Source: Leptasterias polaris
Lineage: Eukaryota; Echinodermata; Asteroidea; Forcipulatida; Asteriidae
DNA: 64,000 nt
Direction: 5' to 3'
NCBI GenBank assembly: GCA_037783415.1
Contig: JAZGTN010000022.1
Span: 5,988,001 to 6,052,000 of the forward strand
Shown one piece after another: positions 27,163-37,413 of the stretch (position 1 is its first letter; each line of letters opens with the position of its first letter). The notes beneath the pieces are model-generated. The model had not been told where the DNA came from. It did not search any database and saw only the letters and a program-made list of their open reading frames with translations. Position numbers and translations under genes: made by a program.

Positions 27163-27245
27163 GTTGTTGTTGGTGGTGGTGGTGGAGATGGTGGTGGTGG
27201 TGGTGGTGGTGGTGGTGAGGGGGTGTGGAGGTGTGGAGGGGGTGT
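27163..27245. repeat. (GGT)n microsatellite
   Basis: GTT and GGT triplets with few interruptions, followed by a G-rich GGGGTGTGGAGG tail. Confidence 0.95.
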
Positions 27246-28343
27246 TGGTGGGGATGCTCGTTAACATTTTGATGTAGGCCTATGTTAGTCAGTCAAGTTA
27301 GATTTTCTTTGTGTATATCATTTAGGTCTCAATTGAATACCTTAATATTCTACACTTGACCATTAATTCTATCTAATTTCTACTCTTAAAAAAGCCTTTG
27401 TTGAATGTGTTGTTTAGTCCTTTCGGATACAAAAATTCCCATTAATACCAACTTTTTGCGAATGCAAATTATTTTAAAGTAAACAACTTACAAGGGTCAT
27501 CGGGTGTATAAAATAACCTTCTGATGGGGGTATTAAAGAATGTTTGTTATCGAAATGAAGCTCATGACTGAGTGTGAATATTGGTTCTAAGTTTTTCTGA
27601 GGATTACCCAGAATGCATTGTAGCCATGGAAACATAAAAAGTAAGTGACGTCGTCGAGACGATACATCGGCTTAAGAGAGTGTGCGCGCAAACTTTATAG
27701 TGGAATGGGGGTAAGCAAAGAGCAGCGAAAATGTAATGATTTCTCATATTAACGGTCTTAGTTTACAATGAAACAAAACTATGACCAACCTATGTACACA
27801 ACGACCATTTATAATAAGCCTTCTGTTCATTATTTTGATGCCCTTTTCTGCTCTTGTACCATCGTCCAGAAACATGAACAACTTATTTGGGGGCAGTTTG
27901 GTGAAAACATTTATAAGCTCAACCAAAGACAAAAGACCATCGGATCAAGGGACATTTTACACTTGAAGAAAACGCCATTTAACTTACGTAAACATTAATT
28001 AATTTATAAAAAAAAACAAAAAAAAAAAAACGGGGTTTTGTTTTCAACTTATGATGATTTAATTCGTTCGGGATTCAACACATTTGTTATCACCTTGCAC
28101 CCCTACAATTTTCTCTTCAGTTTGCTCTGTCTCTAAATTGAATTGCTTGTCTTACTTCTCTGAATAGCTTCTTGTTTCTTGAAATTTATTATTGTATGAG
28201 CACGAGAGCGAAAGGCAATTTATATTTTATTCTTGAATATAAATAGCAATCAACCAAATCAATCAATAGGGGGCCTAACCCACAAAACAGTCGTTGCTCA
28301 GTTGTCAGTTGAACCTTCTTGCAAATTTGAATTTTACAGTGGT

Positions 28344-28363
28344 GGGGGGGGGGGGGGGGGGGG
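28344..28363 (+). repeat. Poly-G tract (20 G)
   Basis: An uninterrupted run of about 20 G, able to form a G-quadruplex. The length is likely unstable and hard to sequence. Confidence 0.9.
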
Positions 28364-28369
28364 TCCAAT

Positions 28370-30180
28370 TTCAGTCCACATAGACTCTAACTATAATGGA
28401 AACAATGAACACATAATAGCCCGAACACTGACTATAACCAACATCCCATTCCCAAGATAACCGCCTTATTGATGTTCAGCTGGTAAGTGATTTCACAAGA
28501 TGTCATGAGAAGGTTTTTACACACCATTTTCGAGGAGATGAAGTCATAACCAGAGAAATGCATCAAATAATCACTGGAAAGCTTATTGCCCCATTTGGTA
28601 GATATATAGGTTTTTCATAATTATTTTCCCTTAGTGGTTTACCAGTAGGCCCTATCTGTTTGGGAACAACCTGTACAATAAAAACAGCTTTCCTCTCCAC
28701 GCACAAGAAAACGTTTGGCAAACAATAGCCGCTCTCTCATACAGATTTTCCCGTCCATTCTCGTCCTACAAGCGGCCAATTTAAACGTCTCGTTGTTCCA
28801 TTTAGCGCGAAATTGACAGCTTCTCAAAACAGCTATTCAATTTCACTTAATGTGTGAGTAATTCTTCTTTCGCGTCATGCGATTAAAAACAGATAGCCAT
28901 TCAGTTCAACAATCAACTCCAACAGCATGCATTCAAATTCACAGCAGCTCCTCGCAGAAAACTCTCGTTGCACCAACTGTGCTATGGCTAAAATGAACGC
29001 CTTATAAGTATAATTGATTATAATGCTAAATAAATACGCATGCCTTAAAGTGAAGTTGAATTACATTTTTAAGTAAAGAGTCAAAAATTGCTTTATGACG
29101 AAGGCGTGATGAAAGTGTAGGCAGCCAAAATTGACATGAAAAACCTAAAACGAGAGCTTCTTTCAACCCACAAAGCTTGGTTTAAATATTGACATAAAAA
29201 CTATGTTCGTTCCAGATGAACTTCACTAGATGTTTCGCTTAGGATGAAAAGTATGTTGTAAGAATGATTAAAGAGTCCTCTTTAAGGTTTACGAAACGTT
29301 TATACGAGGTCATTGATTTCATGGTTCTGTCACCGCCACTAAGAGAGTTGAGCATGGGGCAGGTTGGCCACTCCACCCCCTTGTCTCCCCTCTGTCTAGT
29401 CGATGACCTCGTCCGTACCTCCCAAATGAATCTAAGGTTTACTGTATTTACTCTAGATTAGCTGATTTGGGCATACGGGCGCATCCCGACCCAATTATCT
29501 AGAGAGAAGATGTTGTGATCGTCTTGTTGATGATGGATGGGTGTGTCTTATGCTTCATGGGCGCCGGGAGAGAAGACTGAGGGACGGCGAAGTGGATGAT
29601 TACTGGTCACCAATGTGATCCTAGGCTGCTGCAAAATTAACCATGTATGGGTCAAATTTGAAAATGATTCAAAGAATTTGCTGTAATTTATTGTCACATA
29701 TAACTTAAAGGCTGAATTCTGGTAAGGTTAACTTTCATTTTGTTTAGCCCTCTAATAAATAATAAGGTATTTCTTTTTGTTAAATTAATTCAAACAATAT
29801 AATTGTTACATGACATATTAATTACATTACTACAGTGTATACAGCGTTTGGGTTTTATCAAATGCCACAATATATTCCACGAGTGAAGTTTTTGGCAATA
29901 AATATCGACGTGTTCAATTTAGGAAAGAGTTTCCAGGCACAGATTTAGTACTGTCCACTTTGTAAATGAAAAGAAAAATAAATCAGACTTTCGTGAAAAG
30001 CTTTAAAGGATTTGTCCAAAAGAAGAAAGAAAAAAAACCGGTTTTGAATGGGCACTTTATCTAAAATGTCTACAGTTTCTAAGAAACAACAGCTTAAAAT
30101 CAGTTCGGTATTCGCAATGTTGATTGAACTACGAACATTGAGGCGAATTGAACCCCACGAGTTGAATTTTGCATTTTGCA
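28370..30180. other. Gene-free stretch
   Basis: I see no recognisable gene, repeat or RNA. Confidence 0.6.
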
Positions 30181-30450
30181 TTTTCTCCTGCCCGTTTTTG
30201 TTTTGTTTTGTTGTCTTTGTTTATTGTTTTTTTATATTAATTTGTCTCGGGCTGGTCCCCACAAGTATCGGCTTAATATTTGAACAGCCTCCTTACTCAA
30301 GCTTTGATTGTTATTTTATTTTCCCAGCGCAATCATTGGTCATGTTTACTCTTTGCTTGTATTGTACTACTGTATACTACCAAATGATTCTGTTTTTTCT
30401 TGTTGTGAGTACGGGAATAAATGTTACATTGTATTGAGTTGAATTGAACC
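30180..30450 (+). mobile_element. Probable LINE 3' UTR remnant
   Basis: A pyrimidine-rich segment with GGGCTGGTCCCCACAAG...ATCGGCTT, ending AATAAATGTTACATTGTATTGAGTTGAATTGAA, resembles 3' UTRs of CR1-type LINEs. The 129-aa frame across it is hydrophobic low-complexity and is not taken as a gene. Confidence 0.35.
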
Positions 30451-31660
30451 CCGCCCCACCACCAGGTTGTTGATGATTTTAATTTCTCTTCCATTTATTT
30501 TTATAAAAACAAGGCTTGAGGGAACAGTAGTCGGGCTCGTTTCGTTTAATTCAGGATAAAACTGTTATCACACACCCAAGACACACACGACATATTGCCG
30601 CAGCAAACAGTACCATGGAGTATTAATCATGATATCATCGATTACCTTAGGACTATCATATTCTATTGCCTTGTAAAAAACTTGTTATGTATTTTTGTGT
30701 CTGTGGTTAATGCATTTTGCTTGCAGCTTATTCGGAGCTTTTCAGATTTAAGTTTTCAACCTCCCCATCGCGTCGATCGTCAGTGCATACTTACATTTTT
30801 TTTAAATGTGTGTAATTTTAACGATCGGCTATCTCAGGGGCAGCCTACATTGTCCAAGTCACGATTGGTGATCGACCCCCTCGCATCCACATCATCTCAG
30901 TTCCTCAGAGAGCAACAAATGGACACATCCGGCTTTTAACTGCTTGTTTGTCAATCTCCGTGATCTATTGGGTCCCCGTCGACCTGGGGTCTGTTGACAA
31001 GGGGACAGTGCATGGGTACGCTATACGATCTCAACGGCACGACCTTCCGAAAGAGATACCTAGCCGCGTCTCTTTGGCGGGGGAAAGGACGTGGCTTGCC
31101 CCGCCCGGTTTGGCTTTACGGCCCGCTGGGCCGATCGCCGTCTTGTCGCTCTCCGAAACGCAATCCGTCCCTCTATTCATGTACGAACTGCCTTTAGTGG
31201 CCGGACACAATAGTTAAGGAGATGTGTTTCATCCTGGGCTTCTTTGATCGTTTCCTAGCGACTCAAAGCCCGGTAATGGAGCAAAGCATCTCGTACTGAA
31301 CCTATTATCATTCATAGGTAATCAAGATGGGCTGGCCAATACCCCTAAAAGACGAACACCCGATCGAAGTCGCTACAAACCATGGTCAGTGAACTTGTGT
31401 CATGCGAACACAAAAGTATAACACATAACGCAATCGATTCGGGATCTCAGGCTTCGTGAAGTTGCTATAGAAAGAAATCCATATAGGGAGGACTGTTTCC
31501 GAGAATGAACTGGAGTTATTGTAAAGTTGCTGTAGAGACTCTAATTACTTGACTTGGTCTAGTTTCATGATAATGAGGTACTGGAAAATATCAAAAACAA
31601 CTGAAAGATAACTGGACTCAAATTAAATGAAGTTAAGAAAAATAATATGCAAATTACGTA
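30450..31660. other. Gene-free stretch with a G+C-richer island at 30945-31215
   Basis: The island has several overlapping short frames but no recognisable protein. It is a candidate regulatory or conserved element only. Confidence 0.3.
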
Positions 31661-31662
31661 TA

Positions 31663-31696
31663 GAGACCCACCATTATAATATAATGATGGGCTCTA
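31663..31696. repeat. Imperfect 34-bp palindrome
   Basis: AGAGACCCACCATTATA and ATATAATGATGGGCTCT are inverted copies with few mismatches and no real loop. Confidence 0.7.
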
Positions 31697-31743
31697 TATC
31701 CAGCCGCAAGAGGCTTGTACATCAAAATGCCCATAACAACATT

Positions 31744-31794
31744 TGACCTCACACTTGCACTTTGACCTAACTTTCAACTCAACCAAAAAGGTCA
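31744..31794. promoter_or_regulatory. Three perfect AGGTCA half-sites
   Basis: TGACCT at 31744-31749 and 31763-31768 and AGGTCA at 31789-31794, each in a (T)TTGACCT/AGGTCAAA context. They could bind NR2F or other nuclear receptors. Motif evidence only. Confidence 0.3.
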
Positions 31795-32309
31795 AAGTTT
31801 GGAGGCTAATGTTGTTCTGTTTGTTTGTGTAAAATTGTTGTTTTTACTTTGTAGGCTTTTTGTTTATCTGATTTTTACTATAATGTGCTAAATTTCTAAG
31901 ATTGTAATGCGCTTTTGAACATTTTTATAGTGAAGTGTTCACAATAATGTTGTTTTGTTCTTCTACTTATTATCATCATTAAAATAAAGGTTATGTTTTG
32001 ATTATTCATGTCCGTCCACTGTTTGCCATGACAAAATATTATTTATATTATTCTATAGCAAAACTATATTTCTGTTTCGTATTATTTTTACAACACATTT
32101 TGTCAAAAGACAATTAGCAATGACTGGAAGTATGTGGATGATTGTACAGAGAGATGAATGTTCTCTTTATGGTCAAACTGACGGATAGATTGACGGTGTA
32201 AAATGCTTATTTTTAACAAAAGGTAAACATTCCAGAAATAGTAAAAATGTTATACTGTCCTGCTCCTGCGCTGTGAACATCCTCTACATAACTGTCATAC
32301 ACTCATGGG

Positions 32310-33053
32310 CAGGGGCGGATCCAGAAGCTCTGAGCCTTTGGCGTTCTGTGGGGTGAAAAAATCAAGCCTCCATGTGCCTAAAACAGAGAAATAGACACAC
32401 TTTTATAGGAAATCAGATCCATATAAATCTTCTAAATTGACTGGAACATTTTCTGTAACATCGATGGTGGGGGTCCAGGGGTGGCCCCGGTGGGGGTCCA
32501 GGGGGCGAAGCCCCCGGAAGCCCTGAGCTTTTGGCATTTTGAGGGGTGAAAAATCAAGCCTCTGTGTGCCTGAAACCGAGAAATAGACACACTTTTTAAG
32601 CTCTTCTGATCCATGTACCAATCTTCTAATTTTACTCAAAACAATTTTTAATCCCACAAATCTCGCGTTTGGATCTGGTCACTGCAATATCTGGTTTCAT
32701 GCATATTCATTCAAAAAATATAGTTCGAGCGTAGTGTAGTCTTTACACTTGAATGCCAGAATGACATAATTGTATTTTATCCAGGACAAATTGGCATGTC
32801 AGGTTTCAAACGCTTATGTTATCGTGCAAATCTAAGCAATTACAAGTGACATATCATGAAAGATTCATTTTGGCAGAAAGAAACAAATTTGATAGGCATA
32901 GGATGAAAAAGAAATCCATCCTGCTGCTGGGGGAAAAGACACCACACAAACACTTGTGGCTAATTTTTAAGCAGGCAGATAGTAAAAAAAAAAAAATCTC
33001 AAATTTTACCCGGGGGGCACGTGCCCCCTCCCCCCCCCCTGGATCCGCGCCTG
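32310..33053 (+). mobile_element. Non-autonomous hAT-like DNA transposon
   Basis: Ends are inverted CAGGGGCGGATCCAG (32310-32324) and the complement of CTGGATCCGCGCCTG (33039-33053). ATGGG directly flanks both ends (32305-32309 and 33054-33058), a possible 5-bp target duplication. The interior has a direct duplication (GTGAAAAAATCAAGCCTC...GAGAAATAGACACAC at about 32351 and 32545) and G-rich palindromes. No transposase ORF. The TIR type is common in hAT-like elements. Confidence 0.65.
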
Positions 33054-33059
33054 ATGGGA

Positions 33060-35600
33060 AGGCCACTATATAGGTGACATAGTTCATTTTAATTTGGGAT
33101 AAAGCTTTTCCTAAACAGCGGTTTCTTCTAACTGTTTTTAAAAATTTATTGAGATGAAAAAACCCTGACATAAACAAACACATGTAGGAACTATAGTTGC
33201 ACTAAGAAATAAACACATGGAACTAGTTGCACTAAGAAATCCCATTACATCAAACATTGCATTTAAATTTCTTCTTTAGGAACAAACAGACGGTGAATCT
33301 ATAAACCATACATTATCATTCAAACCGTCAAGCTTTAAAAAAAACCTGGCTATATGAAATTCATTCAAAATTAATGCTTCAAGATTTGGAGAAAACCACA
33401 TGTGTTTGTTTAAAAATACAACACTAACTATTGACGGATGGATATACAATTTGAAGTTTAAAAAAATTGTCTTTAAAGCCGTTGCTTGCCTTGCATTGGT
33501 ATCATACATTATTGATTCACACTGTCTCCCCCCGTCACGTAAATTTTAAGTGACAATAATCATTTTACACTGAAGAGCTCATTATAGTGTGATTGTGTCA
33601 TTATTTTGATAGCCATTCAAACTTTATTCGATTCGATAATGTATTTTCTCAAAGATGGCAGAAAGGCAGATCTTTCAGGATGATTGGTGCAAGGATTAAA
33701 AAAACAAAGTCATTACCAAATGTTCTAACGGGTGATAAACATTTGCCTTTATTTCTGTATAAAACGTCTCATGGGGGCGCTATTGACACTGATCAGAACG
33801 AATCGTGGGGGCGCTATTGACACTGATCAGAACGAATTCTGACTGCTTTTAAAACATAAAACAGTGAATTGTGTATCATCACACTCCGAATGGTCGTTAT
33901 CAATTAAATAAACCCATCCATTTGGGTACAAGCCCACATCAAAATCTTGGGAGAAAATCTTTGCAATTTATGTATAGAAAACACGTCCAACAAGAGTTCG
34001 TCATTGTTTTAAAATAGCTCATATTTTTGATAATTATTAAGCTTTTTCAGTATACAATCATGTAAAAATGCTTAATAAACTGTTGTACTTCATGTTATTG
34101 TAACCAAAATTAAGAACAGCCCTTGACATTATGCATCACGTGTAAATCAAATAATGGATAACATTAACATCGCAAGTAACAGTCGTTGCTCCGTGATTTA
34201 GGGGACATTGCCCGCACGGACTTTCCTCCCAATCCCTTGCCTCTCTCTTCCCGGACCAGGTCGGCTTAGACCCCCTAAATAGACGCGGAACCCCGATGTC
34301 ATTCGATTAGATAACTCCCCCGGTCTTATGTTGTTTTCTCGTGCGTAGATGCGAAAAGGGTGTTTCGAGTGTCACCGTCCAGCTCTCGGCTGATCTAACT
34401 CCCTAGCTTTTGTTAATCCCCTCCTCAATCGTTACAAGATACCTGTATTGAATGACCGTAGAACCAGGGTATCGTGTTAGACGATACCTGCCGTTTCTGC
34501 CGGCGTGTTAATGGCGTTATTTAATAATCGAGGAAAATAATCCCAGATTCCTCGCTCTGGGAGAGGTTTTTTTAGAGGTTGGGGAAAAATACGTTTTTAT
34601 TGAATCCCAACCCACTGATAAACTTAAGGCAATAGATTAAGAAAACGACAACGAAGATGAGATGAAGAAAATATGAACTTTACCGCTACTAATCGAAGAT
34701 AGGTTTAATGGAACAGGAAATTGATGTTATTGATACGTGGAAGAGGCCAAGATGTGAAGACGATGGGAAGATGGTCAATAAGAATAGCAAATTGAGGAAG
34801 AGATAGGACTATACTTTGTCATAAGAATTAAACATGCTATAAAAAGATAGACACACTCGGAGGAGAAAATATTGAAGTTGCTTTGCTGGGTAACGAAGTC
34901 CTGCACCATTTTTTCCCCGGTCAAACCACTAAGTAATCTATTTTGGTTTCGAGTAAGCTTACACGACACAGGCCAAATATAATGCACAAAAGTGGCTGCA
35001 AATGGCGTAAACACATAGATGCTGCACTTACCCCATAGTTAAGCTTTAGACTATAGTACAAACCAATAAACGTACAACTTGTACAAGGCATGTGCAGGCT
35101 GCACTTTGCTCAATGTCCAGTATATGCAGCTATGTGAAAAAATGTCGCTCCAAATTCTGCGATAGCGCCCTCTCCAGTTTCAAAGTTTTTTACAAACTGC
35201 GCACAATCAAAAGTGGTTTGCGAGCTAGTATTTTAGTAAACGATAATTATTATGTTTTTTTATTTTATCAGTATGAGGGATGAGAGACAGCAGTGGCGTA
35301 CCAGACATTTACATTTTTCGAGGGGGAGGAGCGGGGCATAAACGTAGAGGGGGCTATTTAATGTATCAAACCACTCATTTGTACATTTTTCTCGATCTAA
35401 TTATGGTTCATTCCGAGAAGGCGGCCTCTCAACGGATCAAAATTGGGTTGGAACTTCCATAAACATTCTCTAATTTATAGTTATAGAATTTTGATTTAAA
35501 AAGTGCCCTTGATCGACAATAAAGAAGGTACTGCTCCAAAACATTTCTATTTTGCAAAGGGATTCTATAGGGCCGTAGGGCCCTATATCAAAACAGTCAA
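33060..35600. other. Non-coding stretch, including a less AT-rich island at 34190-34570
   Basis: The island (…CCGTGATTTAGGGGACATTGCCC…) has no recognisable ORF. A CAGTGGCGTACCAGA motif near 35288 resembles one end of a hAT-like element, but I found no partner end. A palindromic TATAGGGCC-GTA-GGGCCCTATA lies near 35568. Confidence 0.35.
33773..33838. repeat. 35-bp direct duplication
   Basis: GGGGGCGCTATTGACACTGA followed by TCAGAACGAAT is present twice in tandem. Confidence 0.9.
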
Positions 35601-35604
35601 TAAA

Positions 35605-35915
35605 AGCGAAGAACTCAATCCGCAGTCACGCGCACAGTGAAGTTAATAACGAGAAGTCCCCTCGATCCACTAAGCAAAAGTAGTAGTCCCGGCCGATTTC
35701 CTACCTCCCTCCCAGGTAGTAGTTAATAAGCAGGACAGTTCTTTTCAGGACTCTGAGAAGTCTCCCGATTTCCGAAAATTGACTCCGCGGAAGTAGAATA
35801 AAGTAGCAAGACAAGTTCTCAAAAGAATAATCTTCACAGCAAAGTATACACATGGTATGACCGGAAACCAAATTATTATACATTAATATCTCACCAATGC
35901 CTCAAGACCCATGAA
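35605..35915 (+). mobile_element. Hairpin-rich short element, copy A
   Basis: Homologous along its length to 39752-40078 (GTGAAGTTAATAACGAGAAG...CAATGCCTCAAxxCCCAT). It contains several short inverted repeats. No ORF. Limits are set by comparison with copy B, which has clear target duplications. Confidence 0.75.
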
Positions 35916-36154
35916 AGCAAAATGTTATGAAGTTTTCCCACTTCAAACACAATCTGTAGAGCTGTTGGTTTATTTGTTGGTGGACTTTAGAATGTAACTT
36001 TACAAAGGGTTACTGACTGAATATAGAAACATTATTGTTTTTTCAATTAGTCTCACTATGTGATAATCATACTTGGCCTACTGTTATGCAAATTCAACAA
36101 CAAAATTATTATTTTGTATTTCAGTACAGTGTATTTATTGAGTTTAATTGTCAA

Positions 36155-36350
36155 TATCATAGCATGACACACTGCACACTGCCGGCCTTGGAGTGTCGGC
36201 ACTGTGGCAGATGTGTGAAGTCACGGATTGGTCTTTTTTCTCACGAAAGGGCTTGTGGCCGGCGTCCTACACCGGCCACCTGAATAAATTAACTTGACTA
36301 TGATGTCGTCATTCTCGTTAGCGAGCTGACAGCCTATTATAGCATGACAC
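36155..36350 (+). mobile_element. 5'-truncated LINE tail with 16-bp target-site duplication
   Basis: The insert 36171-36334 is flanked by TAT(C/T)ATAGCATGACAC on both sides (36155-36170 and 36335-36350, one mismatch). It encodes the end of a retroelement protein with a C2HC-like finger (C-R-H-C-G-R-C-V-K-S-R-I-G-L-F-S-H-E-R-A-C), a motif known at the C-terminus of some non-LTR retrotransposon ORFs, then a stop at about 36281-36283 and a short 3' UTR. Only the tail was integrated. Confidence 0.7.
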
Positions 36351-37303
36351 CAAAAATAAGAATGTCAATGACGGTGTTCAAATAAAGATTGTTTAACATT
36401 GAACTGGTTGGTTGAATAGTTTTGTTTGGTTGAGTGAAATAGCAAGGCTAATTGGCCCCACCTTTCAGCCTAAAATAATGTGTATTATTTATAAAATAAA
36501 TCCAACTGCAATTCAAATGCGTGATGCAAATCTTGACTTATTGTGTGGTTTTCATTCTGTCAGTCAAATCTAAAGCAGACATTGCAAGATTAAAGGTGCC
36601 AGTTCTCCTTTTTGCCGATTTGACCCAAATAATTTGATTTAAATTTTAAGTAACTAATTTGTATACATTTGAAAAAGTTATATCCTGTAATTTAAGTTAT
36701 GCATGAAATGTTTTTGTCAATGATAATAGTAGTTAATTAAAGTCTAAAGATGAGTTATTGTCGGGATTGCGACATTACATCATGCCCATCAGCCATGTAC
36801 AAACAATTTGTGAATGTTATAGAATTTTTGTGCGTTACAGCATCACCTGCCACAATTCTGTCAGCATCCCCCTCCCCCCAAAAATAAATATATATGTAAA
36901 TAAATAAATAAATAAATAAACAATAAATATAAAAAAACATTACTATAATAAACACATTCTAGTGTTATCAGGATAAGATTTAAGTTTTTCAAAATAATTT
37001 TATAAATAAAGAAAAAAAGTTTGATAAATTAGATTGATAACATAACATTTCAAATAAATTTGAGATGGAAAACCATTGATCCAAGAGGAACACAAATAAT
37101 TATGTAAAACCACTTTAAAAAAACAACGACAACAAGGTTATTAACGAATGAAATCATTTCAAGTCAGAATTATGAAGTATTCATAGATTGACCAGATATT
37201 CGGAAGTAACTTAAACGATTTTGAAGGGTATGTTGGCTTACATTGCCTATATCTATAACCTTCAAGACACCAAACTGGCAGATGATGTCACTGGACTGTG
37301 TCA
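36350..37303 (-). other. NT5E-like 3' UTR and flank
   Basis: AT-rich, with a TAAA/AAAT simple repeat at 36885-36940. I see no gene. The polyadenylation site is not resolved. Confidence 0.5.
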
Positions 37304-37413
37304 CTAACAAGGGGCATCTCCATAGTACATCAACTGACGTCCAAGCTCAACACTCTGACAAATTGGTGAATAGTGTTGAAGGTAGTCTATTAGAATATCC
37401 ACGTCCAATTCAC
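37304..37413 (-). CDS. NT5E-like: NT5E-like exon 8 (terminal)
   Basis: Acceptor CGTTGCAG; encodes ELDVDILIDYLQHYSPICQ...YYGDAPC and TAG (37304-37306). It aligns with the family 'DINVVSTYISKM...VEGRI' end but stops before any hydrophobic GPI-attachment tail. Confidence 0.82.

Noticed and set aside
30048..30437. 129-aa hydrophobic ORF as a membrane protein gene
   Set aside because: The sequence is T-rich and resembles a LINE 3' UTR; no family motif or splice context supports a gene.
35288..35600. Second hAT-like element starting CAGTGGCGTACCAGA
   Set aside because: Only one end is visible; I found no inverted partner or target duplication.
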